Positions 6,488-15,851 of a DNA stretch of 64,000 nt are shown piece by piece (position 1 is the first letter of the stretch; each line of letters opens with the position of its first letter). A program made the position numbers and the translations under genes. This stretch comes from Rahnella bonaserana (GTDB taxonomy: Bacteria > Pseudomonadota > Gammaproteobacteria > Enterobacterales > Enterobacteriaceae), in the NCBI RefSeq assembly GCF_019049675.1, contig NZ_JAFMOW010000061.1:62001-126000 (forward strand), read 5' to 3'. The notes beneath the pieces were generated by a model. The model searched no databases. It was not told the DNA's origin and was given only the letters and a program-made list of their open reading frames with translations.

Positions 6488-9235
6488 ATGGCTACGCTGA
6501 ACAAAGCGCTGACGCGACCTGCCGCCATAGCCGGCATTCCCCTCGTGCCGTTCGTGATGGTCAGCGGGGCCATCGTCCTGCTGGCGGTCTATGTCAGCTA
6601 TTACCTGATATTACTGCTTATTCCCGCCTGGCTGGAGATGAAGGGAAAGGCCAGAACCGATATTCACTATTTCGGGCTGCTCTGGCTGGCCTTTAAAACC
6701 CGTGGCCGTTTTGGCACCAATAAACATTTTGGTGCCAATGCCCTGCTGGCAAACCGCTATGACGCCGTCGACGTCTCGGAGTTTATTGAAAAAATGAAGT
6801 TAAACGAGCACGTTACGCTGGATAAATACATTCCGTATTCCTCCCATCTTCACCCGCACGTCATCAGAAACCGCCAGGGTGATTTGGTAGCCAGCTGGGA
6901 GCTGGAGGGCACCATTTTTGAATGCGAGGACGAACATCATCTGACGTTAATGGCGACGCATCTCAATAACGTGATTCGTGGGTATGAAGGTCTGCCGGTT
7001 ACCTTCTATCTTCACCGTATCCGGGAAAAGTACCACGATGTCTTTGACGCGAATTCAGGCATTCCCTTTTCTGATGAAGTGACCCGGCTGTATTACCAGC
7101 CGATCAGCGAAAAACCGTTCTGGCGGCACCGGCTGTTTTTCACCCTCTGCTACGCGCCCCTCTCTCCGCTGGAGAAAAAGGCCATGAAGGCGCAGCCGTC
7201 CGGTAAACGCAAAGCGGCGCTGGATGATGCCCTGAAAGTGATGCTGGAATACCGGGAGGCACTGGCTTCCGCGCTGTCCCGCTATACGGCGACGCCGATG
7301 GGGATGTATGAAGACAACGGACGGGTGTATTCCGCCCAGCTGTCCTTTTATCACCGCCTGCTCACCGGCCAGTGGCAAAAGGTGGCGGTCACGCGTGCGC
7401 CGTTTTATGAAACATTAAGCACGCCGGATGTCTTTTTTACCACCGACACCGCCGAGTGCCAGACAGTCGGCGGCTCCCGTTTTTTCCGCAGTCTGGAAAT
7501 CAAAGATTATTCGCCGGAAACCGCGACCGGCCTGCTGGACGCGCTGCTGTATGCCGAAAGCGAGTATGTGCTGACACAGTCCTTCACCTGCATGGCCCGC
7601 GATGAGGCGCAGAAGCATATTCGCCTGGCGGAAAAGCGCCTGAATTCGGCGGATGACGACGCCATTTCACAGCGTGAAGAGCTGATTGTCCTGCGTGACC
7701 TGCTCCAGTCCGGGCATGTGTCCTGCGGGAAATACCACTTCTCCCTGCTGGTATCTTCAGACAGCCCCGAGCAGGTGGTGAAGGATACCAACGCGCTGGC
7801 GCAGCCTTTCGCCGACCTCGGCATCATGACAACGCTGTCCACGCTGTCGCTGCCCGCCGCGTACCTGGCGCAACTGCCGGGGGTGTATACGCTGCGCCCC
7901 CGTCTGGTGGTCGTCAGCAGCCAGAACTTTGCCGACCTGGCGAGCCTGCACAACTTTCATTCCCACAAGCGGAACGGCAATCCCTGGGGCGATGCCATCG
8001 CCATCCTCAAATCCCCTGGCGGTGGCGGGTATTACCTGAACCTGCACGACAGCCAGAGCGGGCGGGATGACTTCAACGAAAAAACGCCGGGTAATACAGC
8101 GATTATCGGGAAAACCGGCTCCGGGAAAACGATGCTGATGACCGTCATGCAGCAACTGATGCAGAAGTACCGCAATCCGGCGACGTTCTCTGAATCAGCC
8201 CCTCTTAAGCTACTGACTACCGTGTATTTCGACAAGGACCGGGCGGCGGAGATGGCGATACGTCAGATGGGCGGGCGTTATTTTCGTATTCGCACCGGCG
8301 TGCCTACCGGTTTCAACCCGTTTTCGCTGGCCCCAACCCGGCGGAATATCAGCTTTATCAAACGGCTGGTACGCATGCTGTGCGGCCGCAACGGCAAGCC
8401 GCTCGATCCGCGCGATGAGGAGCGCATCAGTGCCGCCGTGGATACCATTATGCTCGACTACCCGCCGGAATACCGCAAGTTCGGTATCACCCGGCTGCTG
8501 GAAGTCCTGCCGGAGCCGCCAACCCCCGACGCCCGCATCAACGGGCTACGTATTCGCCTTAAACAGTGGGCGCAGGGCGGCGAGTTCGGCTGGGTATTCG
8601 ACAATGAGGAGGACACCTTCAACATCAGCGACGTCGAAAATTTTGGTATCGACGGTACGGAATTTCTCGATGATGACGATATTCGCGGCCCCATCACGTT
8701 TTATCTGCTGTACCGCGTCACCAGCCTGCTGGATGGTCGCCGGCTGGTGATGTTCATGGACGAGTTCTGGAAATGGCTGGCCGATGTCGAATTTTCCCGC
8801 TTCTCGCTCAATATGCTGAAAGTGATCCGCAAGCTCAACGGCATCTTCGTCCCCGCCACCCAGTCGCCTGACGAAATCGTCACACACCCGATTGCCCCGG
8901 CGATTATCGAGCAGTGCAGCACGCAGATTTTTCTCGCCAACCCGAAGGCCAGCCGGGCGGATTACGTGGAAAAGATGAAAGTGCCGGAAAGCGTGTACGA
9001 CATCGTTAGAAACCTCGATCCGGGTGAGCGCGACATGGTGGTTCTGAAAACGCCGTTACGTGGAGGTGAAACCCGACCGTTTGTGGCGATGGCGAAAATG
9101 GATTTAGCGGGTCTCGGGAAACTTACCAAAATGCTGAGCGGGAGCGAAGACAACCTGAAACTGTTCGACACCCTTTATCAGGAAGGTATGCAGCCTGATG
9201 ACTGGAAAGCCGCCTTCCTTGAACAAGCCCTGTAA
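6488..9235 (+). CDS. virB4: VirB3-VirB4 fusion, T4SS assembly ATPase
   Basis: 915 residues. The first 60 or so residues are VirB3-like (LTRPAAIAGIPLVPFVMVSGAIV, then a second hydrophobic stretch and IPAWLEMKGKARTD); no separate virB3 exists between virB2 and this gene. The rest is VirB4/TrbE: an N-terminal CagE_TrbE_VirB domain, Walker A GKTGSGKT at 541-548, and Walker B LVMFMDEFWKW with Asp758-Glu759. VirB4 powers pilus assembly and substrate transfer at the inner membrane. Fused VirB3-VirB4 proteins are known in several MPF-T systems. GGGAGG lies 5 nt before the ATG. Confidence 0.93.
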   Translation: MATLNKALTRPAAIAGIPLVPFVMVSGAIVLLAVYVSYYLILLLIPAWLEMKGKARTDIHYFGLLWLAFKTRGRFGTNKHFGANALLANRYDAVDVSEFIEKMKLNEHVTLDKYIPYSSHLHPHVIRNRQGDLVASWELEGTIFECEDEHHLTLMATHLNNVIRGYEGLPVTFYLHRIREKYHDVFDANSGIPFSDEVTRLYYQPISEKPFWRHRLFFTLCYAPLSPLEKKAMKAQPSGKRKAALDDALKVMLEYREALASALSRYTATPMGMYEDNGRVYSAQLSFYHRLLTGQWQKVAVTRAPFYETLSTPDVFFTTDTAECQTVGGSRFFRSLEIKDYSPETATGLLDALLYAESEYVLTQSFTCMARDEAQKHIRLAEKRLNSADDDAISQREELIVLRDLLQSGHVSCGKYHFSLLVSSDSPEQVVKDTNALAQPFADLGIMTTLSTLSLPAAYLAQLPGVYTLRPRLVVVSSQNFADLASLHNFHSHKRNGNPWGDAIAILKSPGGGGYYLNLHDSQSGRDDFNEKTPGNTAIIGKTGSGKTMLMTVMQQLMQKYRNPATFSESAPLKLLTTVYFDKDRAAEMAIRQMGGRYFRIRTGVPTGFNPFSLAPTRRNISFIKRLVRMLCGRNGKPLDPRDEERISAAVDTIMLDYPPEYRKFGITRLLEVLPEPPTPDARINGLRIRLKQWAQGGEFGWVFDNEEDTFNISDVENFGIDGTEFLDDDDIRGPITFYLLYRVTSLLDGRRLVMFMDEFWKWLADVEFSRFSLNMLKVIRKLNGIFVPATQSPDEIVTHPIAPAIIEQCSTQIFLANPKASRADYVEKMKVPESVYDIVRNLDPGERDMVVLKTPLRGGETRPFVAMAKMDLAGLGKLTKMLSGSEDNLKLFDTLYQEGMQPDDWKAAFLEQAL

Positions 9236-9258
9236 TAATCCTGACGGAGGTAATGAAA

Positions 9259-9978
9259 ATGCGGTTCAGAGATATCATACTGGCGTTATCGCTGTTTATT
9301 TCCACCCAGGCGATGAGCGCCGGAATACCGGTATTCGACGCCGTACAGAATACCGAATCCATGAATCAGTGGATCCAGAAACTCCAGCAGTGGCAGGAAA
9401 CCGTCACCCACTATAGAAGTGAACTCGATGCCTACAAGCAGCAATTAGCCACAGCAACGGGCGTGCGGGACGTTCAGGCATTTCTCCGCGAGGCCAAAAG
9501 TCTGAAAGCCGATATCGATAGTCTTCGTCAAAACGGTATTTCACTGGATGACCTGCTGAGCAACCAAAGCGGGTCATATTCGTCTGAACTTAATAGCTTG
9601 TATAACAAATATAAAACGTTCGATACCTGTAACCCGTCCAGCGCTTCACAACGCTATCTGGACAGCTGCAAACAGACGATCCTGAATCAGGCTGTAGCGA
9701 TAGAAAATACGTCCGAGGTTGAAAATAAATTCGCGGGCACGCTCGACGATATATCAGATTTATCAGACCGTATTGCTAATGCGCAGGATTCGAAAGAGTC
9801 ACAGGACCTGGCTAACGCCATCGCGGCCAAAAGCGTACAATTGAATGCGCTGACCAGCCAGTGGGAGATGTCAGTCAAACAAACTGAACAGCGAGCAACG
9901 CTGCTGGAACAGCAAAAACAGAAAGCCTTTGAGCAACAGCAATTAACTGCGCCCGTTGCTGATCTGAACTCTTTATAG
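9259..9978 (+). CDS. virB5: VirB5-like minor pilin/adhesin
   Basis: 239 residues from ATG 9259, 8 nt after CGGAGG; the ATG at 9253 is too close to that site. A signal peptide (IILALSLFISTQAMSA) is followed by a helix- and glutamine-rich protein (QNTESMNQWIQKLQQWQETV; C-terminal LLEQQKQKAFEQQQ). This is the VirB5/TraC pattern of a three-helix bundle found at the pilus tip. The place between virB4 and virB6 fits. Confidence 0.88.
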   Translation: MRFRDIILALSLFISTQAMSAGIPVFDAVQNTESMNQWIQKLQQWQETVTHYRSELDAYKQQLATATGVRDVQAFLREAKSLKADIDSLRQNGISLDDLLSNQSGSYSSELNSLYNKYKTFDTCNPSSASQRYLDSCKQTILNQAVAIENTSEVENKFAGTLDDISDLSDRIANAQDSKESQDLANAIAAKSVQLNALTSQWEMSVKQTEQRATLLEQQKQKAFEQQQLTAPVADLNSL

Positions 9979-9988
9979 GGAGGTTAAC

Positions 9989-10264
9989 ATGTTAAACCCC
10001 GGATTAACCTTATGCGTCATGTCAGGCATTCTCTTCTTATCCGGTTGTAAAGAGACGAAATCAGAAGCCTGGTATAAAGAACATCCCGATGAAACCTATA
10101 AAGTCTATACGCAATGCCTCACGGATGGTGAGGCAAGCGACAACTGCGAGTTTGCACACCGGGCAGCACTCATGTTTGCCCAGACAGGGAAACCCGGCAT
10201 CAGGGAAAAATTCGAGACGCTGTTTCAGCAGGAAGCCCAAAAAAGAAAATCCGTCACTCAGTAA
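9989..10264 (+). CDS. eexN: EexN-family entry-exclusion lipoprotein
   Basis: 91 residues. A type II signal peptide ends in the lipobox LSGC (Cys20), then the EexN pattern WYKEHPDETYKVYTQC...DNCEFA with two spaced cysteines. EexN proteins sit in the cell envelope and reduce entry of a related conjugative element. Strong site GGGAGG upstream. The location between virB5 and virB6 is the usual one for eex genes in IncN/IncW-like systems. A hairpin follows the stop. Confidence 0.85.
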   Translation: MLNPGLTLCVMSGILFLSGCKETKSEAWYKEHPDETYKVYTQCLTDGEASDNCEFAHRAALMFAQTGKPGIREKFETLFQQEAQKRKSVTQ

Positions 10265-10277
10265 GATCCCCGCCAAC

Positions 10278-10303
10278 AAAAACAGGGATCCCTCCCTGTT
10301 TTT
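10278..10303 (+). terminator. Intra-operon terminator/attenuator after eexN
   Basis: Perfect 11-bp stem AAAAACAGGGA / TCCCTGTTTTT with a 4-nt loop; the right arm itself supplies the U tract. Placed between eexN and virB6, it could set the ratio of early to late operon products. Confidence 0.75.
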
Positions 10304-10337
10304 ATCCCCTGTCTGTTCCTGACTAATGAGAGGCACC

Positions 10338-11369
10338 ATGTCCGGTGGTATTTTTGTTGGTATGGACAAAAACATCATGGATGGACTCAATGCCGTGTTA
10401 GAAGGTCAGTCTTCTACCTACGGCACCCTAATCAGTGTGATTATCGTCAGTTCCTTCACCCTATTTATTACGTATCGCGGGTATCAGACGCTTGGCGGCA
10501 AACTCCAGACACCGGTTGAAGATGTTGTCTGGGATGTGGGGCGCATGTTGCTGATCACCACTTTCGTTTTAAACCGCGATGGCTGGCTAAATGCCATCAT
10601 TGCGGCCATTGAAGGGCTTAAGGACGGCATCAGTGGCGATGATAATGTCTGGGCACTGCTCGACACGGTGTGGGAAAAGGCACAAGCGCTGGGGCAAACG
10701 CTGTTCAATTTGGACACTTCTACCTACGTTAAAGTGAATGGCGGTTTTGCCGAGGTGCTGGTCTGGGCCGGTGCAATCGTTCTGTTACTGGCTGCAACCT
10801 TTGTCAACCTGCTCGCCGAAATCACCATTCTGTTAATGACCACCACCGCCCCACTCTTTATTTTCTGCCTGCTGTACGGTTTTCTTAAACCCATGTTTGA
10901 TAACTGGCTGAAAACAATATTTACCGCAATCTTAACGATCATGTTCTCTGCCCTGTCTGTCCGGATCGCCATCAACTACCTGAATACAATACTGGATGCC
11001 GCCACAGCAACGTCTGCTGAAAGCAATATGGTGACCCTGGCGGCGCAATGTTTGCTGGCCGGGATTGCAGCAGGCGTCGTGGTGTATTTTTCAGCGAAAA
11101 TAGCCACTGCGCTGAGCGGTGCCGCCGTGCAGGCCGTGTTACAGGGAGCAGCCATGAGCGGACTGAACGGGCTGGCGAGCAAATCTGCCGACGTAGCCAG
11201 ACCCGGCATAAAGGCAGGGGGCCGACTGACCGCCAAAGGTGGCATGGCCGCAGCAGCGACAACCGGCAGGTTCATTGCCGCAGGGGCGGGAAAAACCGTG
11301 AGCGCCTGGCAGAAACGTGCCACCGCCATTGAAAGCATGAAACGCCAGAATCAGCAGCGTCACCGTTAA
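10338..11369 (+). CDS. virB6: VirB6/TrbL polytopic channel protein
   Basis: 343 residues from ATG 10338, which follows GAGAGG by 4 nt; an ATG at 10326 is less well placed. At least five hydrophobic segments are visible (GTLISVIIVSSFTLFITY, VLVWAGAIVLLLAATFVNLL, ITILLMTTTAPLFIFCLLYG, IFTAILTIMFSALSVRI, CLLAGIAAGVVVYFSA). The C-terminal 90 residues are Gly/Ala/Lys-rich. This is the VirB6/TrbL pattern; the protein forms the inner-membrane pore of the T4SS. Confidence 0.9.
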   Translation: MSGGIFVGMDKNIMDGLNAVLEGQSSTYGTLISVIIVSSFTLFITYRGYQTLGGKLQTPVEDVVWDVGRMLLITTFVLNRDGWLNAIIAAIEGLKDGISGDDNVWALLDTVWEKAQALGQTLFNLDTSTYVKVNGGFAEVLVWAGAIVLLLAATFVNLLAEITILLMTTTAPLFIFCLLYGFLKPMFDNWLKTIFTAILTIMFSALSVRIAINYLNTILDAATATSAESNMVTLAAQCLLAGIAAGVVVYFSAKIATALSGAAVQAVLQGAAMSGLNGLASKSADVARPGIKAGGRLTAKGGMAAAATTGRFIAAGAGKTVSAWQKRATAIESMKRQNQQRHR

Positions 11370-11458
11370 TCCTCCCGACCGCTAATCTCATTCCCCCGTC
11401 ACGCCGTGGCCTCTGCCAGCGGTGCGGCTTTCCTGCATTAATCCGATAAGAGGCTTCC

Positions 11459-11599
11459 ATGAAATTCAGCATCTTGCTTCTGGTGTTGTGCGCGCTTACG
11501 GGCTGCGCGCAGCATCAGGGCGACCTCCCGCCGGTGTCCGGCGATCCCCAGCCGGTTAATTCCCCCGCCATCATTCAGGAGCTGACTCACCATGTCTGA
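11459..11599 (+). CDS. virB7: VirB7-like lipoprotein
   Basis: 46 residues, too short for most gene callers. The signal peptide MKFSILLLVLCALTGC ends in the lipobox LTGC (Cys16), followed by a Pro-rich tail (DLPPVSGDPQPVNSP). AAGAGG lies 6 nt before the ATG and the stop overlaps the virB8 start by 8 nt. Size, lipobox and position between virB6 and virB8 match VirB7, which stabilises VirB9 at the outer membrane. Confidence 0.85.
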   Translation: MKFSILLLVLCALTGCAQHQGDLPPVSGDPQPVNSPAIIQELTHHV

Positions 11600-12275
11600 T
11601 ATTCAGCGCATCATTAATGTCTCGCGCTCTTTTGAATCCATCCTGCTGGAAAAGGAAGAGCGTTCCCGCAAAACCGCTTGGCGGGTGGCCGCTGCCGGGC
11701 TGATTCTGGCTGCACTGGCAATTACGGCCATGATTATTCTGCTGCCGCTGAAAACCACTGACATTGAATTGTGGTCGGTGGATAAACAAACAGGTCGTTA
11801 TGAGTATATGACCCGCATTAAAGAGCGGGATATGGCGTCTGAAAAAGCGCTGGCCCATTCACTGGCGGCACACTATGTCAGACTCCGTGAGGGATATAAT
11901 TATTTCTCCCTCCAGCGTGATTACGACGACGTGCAGTTATTTAACAGCAACAGCGTGAACCGGGATTATCTGGACGGGTTTAACGGCGACCAGGCACCGG
12001 ATGTTGTTTTTAATAAAGCCGAATATGTCGTCTATATCGACATTATTTCCAATGTGCATGCGCCTGCCACCGGGCCGGATAATCTGGCCACACTGCGTAT
12101 TAAGCGCACCCTCCGCCGTATCTCTGATAATTCAGTGAAAACGGACTTCTGGAATATCCGCCTCACTTACCGTTATGTCCCGCATCAGCAACTGACGGAC
12201 AGTCAGCGTGAAGTGAACCCGCTGGGCTTTATCGTCACCAGCTACCAGCGCGATAAAGAACTGAGGAGCGAATGA
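11592..12275 (+). CDS. virB8: VirB8 inner-membrane assembly factor
   Basis: 227 residues: a short cytoplasmic N-terminus, one membrane helix (WRVAAAGLILAALAITAMIILLPL, residues about 29-52), then the periplasmic VirB8 domain with LWSVDKQTGRYEYMT and the C-terminal NPLGFIVTSYQRD. VirB8 nucleates core-complex assembly. It overlaps virB7 upstream and virB9 downstream. Confidence 0.92.
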   Translation: MSDIQRIINVSRSFESILLEKEERSRKTAWRVAAAGLILAALAITAMIILLPLKTTDIELWSVDKQTGRYEYMTRIKERDMASEKALAHSLAAHYVRLREGYNYFSLQRDYDDVQLFNSNSVNRDYLDGFNGDQAPDVVFNKAEYVVYIDIISNVHAPATGPDNLATLRIKRTLRRISDNSVKTDFWNIRLTYRYVPHQQLTDSQREVNPLGFIVTSYQRDKELRSE

Positions 12276-13162
12276 TGCTGAAAAACATCCTGCTCCTGAC
12301 GGGCTTACTCGCGTCATGCGCGGCATGGGGCACCGCCACCCCGCGCGGCAGCGCCTATGACAGCCGGATGCAGAACGTATCGTATAACAGCCAGAACGCC
12401 ACGGTCGTCAATACCCGCCCTGGCTACGTCACCACGCTGCTGTTTGACGACGATGAGACCGTGACTGACGCGCAAGCGGGCTTTCCCAAAGGCTGGACGG
12501 TAACGAAAAGTGATAACCGGGTGGACGTCAGCCCGAACCCCATCACCCAGCCGGTGACGGACGCCAGCGGCAACAACGTCAGCCAGGTATTTTTGCCCAC
12601 GGCAAAGGACTGGAAGACCAACCTCTTCGTGGTGACATCAATGCGTGATTACAGCCTGGAGCTGAACGTGCTGGACCACGATTCCCCCGCGCAGGCGTTC
12701 GTTATCCGTTACCACTATCCGGCCGAGGTTCGCCAGCAATCCGCCACCGCCAGCGCCGAGCATCAGACGCAGCAGCGTGAAAGACAGGAGAAGCAGCAGA
12801 TAGCGGCAGCATTCGGACAGGCCAGCATGCCACGCAACTGGCGCTACACCAAACGGGTCGCCGCCGGTTCGACCTCCATCGCACCGGATTTTGCCTGGGA
12901 TGATGGTCATTTTGCCTATATCGGTTTTTCCCCCCTCAGAACCCTGCCTTCCGTTTCCCGGGTGGTTAACGGACGGGAGCAGGCAGTCACGCCCCGGACG
13001 GTTAAGCAGGGTAATTACATCGTGATGGTGGTGCCGGCATCACCACAACTGGTGCTGCGTTACGGCACCTCGGTCGTGGGGATCGAAAACGACGGATTCG
13101 GGCGCATCCCGATAACCCGCAGCGACACTGTTTCACCGTCCGTTACGCTGGAGGCTAAATGA
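12275..13162 (+). CDS. virB9: VirB9 outer-membrane core-complex protein
   Basis: 295 residues from ATG 12275, 6 nt after GAGGAG (ATG 12272 is an alternative). A signal peptide (ILLLTGLLASCAAWGTA) is followed by the VirB9/CagX domain, with the hallmark C-terminal blocks RNWRYTKRVAAGSTSIAPDFAWDDG in part and QLVLRYGTSVVGIEN. VirB9 forms the outer ring with VirB7 and VirB10. Residues about 165-185 are Gln/Glu-rich. Overlaps virB10 by 4 nt. Confidence 0.92.
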   Translation: MLKNILLLTGLLASCAAWGTATPRGSAYDSRMQNVSYNSQNATVVNTRPGYVTTLLFDDDETVTDAQAGFPKGWTVTKSDNRVDVSPNPITQPVTDASGNNVSQVFLPTAKDWKTNLFVVTSMRDYSLELNVLDHDSPAQAFVIRYHYPAEVRQQSATASAEHQTQQRERQEKQQIAAAFGQASMPRNWRYTKRVAAGSTSIAPDFAWDDGHFAYIGFSPLRTLPSVSRVVNGREQAVTPRTVKQGNYIVMVVPASPQLVLRYGTSVVGIENDGFGRIPITRSDTVSPSVTLEAK

Positions 13163-14463
13163 CCGATAAACCTGTCCCGGACGAACCGGAAAAAACCATC
13201 GCAGAGCGGGAAGCGGAAGCCCGCGAACGCGCCCGTGCGGCAATGGCGTATCAGGAGCCGGAGCAAAGAACACCCCCCGGCCAGCCGGAAGTGACCCGTT
13301 TTCGTAAGGTATCCGGTCGCCGCACGCTGATCGTCAGCCTGATGAGTCTGACTCTGGTGATCGTCCTGGCATCCGGCGGCGATCGTCTTTTCAGTGCATT
13401 GAAAGGGGGTAATGAGAAAGAAGCCGACACCGCGCCGCCGCCCTCCGCCGGGAAGACGTTTCATGAGCGTCAAAATCTGGGGATGGACAGTAATCCGTTT
13501 GGCCTGTTCGGGCCGCACACACAGGACGGAACAGCCCCTGTCAGCCAGACCGTCTCCTCCGCACCCACCCTGCCACCAACCCCACCCGACCTGAACAAGG
13601 CAGTTGCGCTGGCTGACGGCTTGAACAACGCCCGACCAATGCCGGGCGATAATACACGCACGTCCCCGGGCCAACTTCGCAGCAACGCAGAAACGTCCGA
13701 CAGTCCGTCATCATCCACGACATACACATCCTGTCCGTCAGTACTGACCAGAGGTAAGGATGGCCGCCTGCGCTGCCCGGAGACTGCCGCGCCGGAAACG
13801 GGTAACAACGACAATCCAGACGTCGCCCGTGTCACCGGCGTCAGACGGTTGGGTCTCGATCCTGATCTCTATATCCCGGTGGACCGCTATATCCCGTGTT
13901 CGATGATGTGGCGCTTCGTGTCCGATGTCGGGGGGCATATTTCCTGTCTGATCAGTGAAGATGTTTACAGCGCCAGCAACCATGTGACGCTGATCCCGGC
14001 GGGAACGGTCGCCCGTGGTATCTACCGCACCGGGGCACTGCAACACGGACGCAGCCGGATGTTTGTGCTGTGGACGGAGCTGCGCACGCCTGAGCCCGGC
14101 AGCCTGCAAATCCCGCTAACTGATACGCAGGCCAGCGGCCCGCTCGGTGAGGCGGGGATCTCAGGTTGGATCGACAACCATTTCTGGGAGCGCTTCGGCA
14201 ATGCCCTGATGCTCAGTACCGTGCAGGACGTGGCAGCGGCGGCGTCGGATGCTGCCCCGGGGAAAGACCGCAATACCGACTACACCGAAAACACCCGCGC
14301 TGCCACGGCGGAAATGGCGAAAACGACGCTGGACAACAGCATCAATATCCCGCCCACCCTTTACCTGAATCAGGGTGATGTCATCGGGATCATGACCGGC
14401 ACCGACATTGATTTCTCATCCGTCTGGCAGCTGCGACTGAAAAAGAGGTGGTATGAACGCTGA
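13159..14463 (+). CDS. virB10: VirB10 envelope-spanning core protein
   Basis: 434 residues. A charged cytoplasmic tail (EKTIAEREAEARERARAAM), one membrane helix at about 56-72 (TLIVSLMSLTLVIVLAS), a Pro/Ser-rich linker (about 85-200), then the TrbI/VirB10 barrel domain: DVYSASNHVTLIPAGTVARG, the antenna-like SGWIDNHFWERFGNALML segment and the ending NQGDVIGIMTGTDIDFS. It links the inner-membrane ATPases to the outer-membrane pore. Overlaps both neighbours. Confidence 0.93.
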   Translation: MTDKPVPDEPEKTIAEREAEARERARAAMAYQEPEQRTPPGQPEVTRFRKVSGRRTLIVSLMSLTLVIVLASGGDRLFSALKGGNEKEADTAPPPSAGKTFHERQNLGMDSNPFGLFGPHTQDGTAPVSQTVSSAPTLPPTPPDLNKAVALADGLNNARPMPGDNTRTSPGQLRSNAETSDSPSSSTTYTSCPSVLTRGKDGRLRCPETAAPETGNNDNPDVARVTGVRRLGLDPDLYIPVDRYIPCSMMWRFVSDVGGHISCLISEDVYSASNHVTLIPAGTVARGIYRTGALQHGRSRMFVLWTELRTPEPGSLQIPLTDTQASGPLGEAGISGWIDNHFWERFGNALMLSTVQDVAAAASDAAPGKDRNTDYTENTRAATAEMAKTTLDNSINIPPTLYLNQGDVIGIMTGTDIDFSSVWQLRLKKRWYER

Positions 14464-15481
14464 AAACCTGTCGCTGGATTTTATGAAAAACCAGCTGTTT
14501 GGTGATTTTATTGCGCAGGACGGCCTGACGGAAATTGCCGTTAACCGGCCGGGTGAACTGCATACCAAAATCCGGGGGAAATGGCGAAGACATGAAGCCC
14601 CGATTACGCTGCGCCAGTGTTACGCCTTTGCCAGAGCGCTGGCGTCCTGGCAGGACGATAATATCGACGACACCTCGCCGATCCTTTCCGCCACGCTTGA
14701 ATCAGGCGAGCGCATTCAGGCCATTATTCCCCCGGCCTGTGAGCGTAATACCGTGTCTATTACGCTGCGCAAACCCTCATTCGGGCAGAAAACGCATCAG
14801 TCATGGATTGATGCGGGATTTTATAACCGGGTAAGCGGTAAGGAGCGAACGGAAGGCAAAGATGTTGAATTGACCCGCTACTATCAAGGTGGGGATATTT
14901 CCCGCTTTATGGAAAAAGCGGTGGAATACGGCAAGACGATTTTTATCGTCGGTGAAACCGGCTCCGGTAAAACCACCTATATGAAAACGCTGCTGCACTC
15001 TATTCCCCGGCACCTCAGGCTGACCACCATCGAGGATAATCCCGAAATCCGGTTTTATCACCACACCAACTATGTCCATCTCTTTTATCCGGCAGACGCC
15101 GGGGATAATGCCATTGTCACGCCCGGCAGACTGATACGCGCTAATTATCGTATGAACCCTGACCGGATATTACTGGCTGAAATTCGCGGACAAGAAGCCT
15201 GGGATGCGCTGAAAATCGTCGGTTCCGGGCATGAGGGATTGATGACCTCCCTGCATGCGGGCAGCCCGGAAGAATGTATTGAAGGGTTAATTGACCGCTG
15301 CTATGAAAACCCCGACTGCCGGAACATGCCTTTCGACGTGCTGTTACGCAAGGTGCTTAAGAGCGTTGATGTGATAGTCAGCATTGATATTCACGGTGAC
15401 ATACGCCGTATGAGTGATGTTTATTTTAAACCCCTTCATCTCAATGGCATGAGAGGTGTATTCAGCAAAGGGCTCAAGTAA
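14453..15481 (+). CDS. virB11: VirB11 hexameric secretion ATPase
   Basis: 342 residues, soluble. Walker A GETGSGKT at 167-174, Asp box TIEDNPEIRF, Walker B RILLAEIRGQEAWD, and the His box GHEGLMTSLHAGSPEE are all present and intact. VirB11 switches the T4SS between pilus assembly and DNA transfer. The start ATG 14453 follows GAGGTGGT and lies within the end of virB10. Confidence 0.95.
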   Translation: MNAENLSLDFMKNQLFGDFIAQDGLTEIAVNRPGELHTKIRGKWRRHEAPITLRQCYAFARALASWQDDNIDDTSPILSATLESGERIQAIIPPACERNTVSITLRKPSFGQKTHQSWIDAGFYNRVSGKERTEGKDVELTRYYQGGDISRFMEKAVEYGKTIFIVGETGSGKTTYMKTLLHSIPRHLRLTTIEDNPEIRFYHHTNYVHLFYPADAGDNAIVTPGRLIRANYRMNPDRILLAEIRGQEAWDALKIVGSGHEGLMTSLHAGSPEECIEGLIDRCYENPDCRNMPFDVLLRKVLKSVDVIVSIDIHGDIRRMSDVYFKPLHLNGMRGVFSKGLK

Positions 15482-15530
15482 ATAACTTATCGAATTACGC
15501 AACCCTCGTTTAAATATGAAGGTGACCGAA

Positions 15531-15833
15531 ATGAAAAAATCAATATTCTCCGCATTATTACTCTGCATTATGGCGTCATATTCAACCTCCGTCATGGCCG
15601 CTGACGCCTGTGAAGTGGTGTTATGCATGTACGGTAAAGCCATCGGTAACGGCGGCGGCAATGAATGTCATTCGGCTGAACGTACATTCTTTAATATCGT
15701 GAAAAAGAACAAGCACGGTTTTCTGCCGGACCATACTGCCGATGCCAGAAAATCGTTCTTACTTGAATGTGATTCAGCAGACCCGGCAATAATCAGCCAG
15801 ATTATCAATAAATTTGGCCGCGTGCGTGGTTAA
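15531..15833 (+). CDS. TrbM/KikA/MpfK-family conjugal transfer protein
   Basis: 100 residues from ATG 15531, with AAGGTGA upstream. A signal peptide (SIFSALLLCIMASYSTSVMAA) precedes a cysteine-containing secreted domain: DACEVVLCMYGKAIGNGGG, then C..AERTFFNIVKKNKHGFLP and LLECDSADPAIISQII. This is the TrbM/KikA/MpfK signature. The family is periplasmic and linked to mating-pair formation; its exact role is unclear. It closes the T4SS gene series. Confidence 0.85.
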   Translation: MKKSIFSALLLCIMASYSTSVMAADACEVVLCMYGKAIGNGGGNECHSAERTFFNIVKKNKHGFLPDHTADARKSFLLECDSADPAIISQIINKFGRVRG

Positions 15834-15851
15834 TTAGCGGAGGTTACCTTT

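Noticed and set aside
7507-7953. Long antisense frames inside virB4, virB10 and efeB
   Set aside because: They are mirror frames of GC-rich coding DNA without starts or domains of their own.
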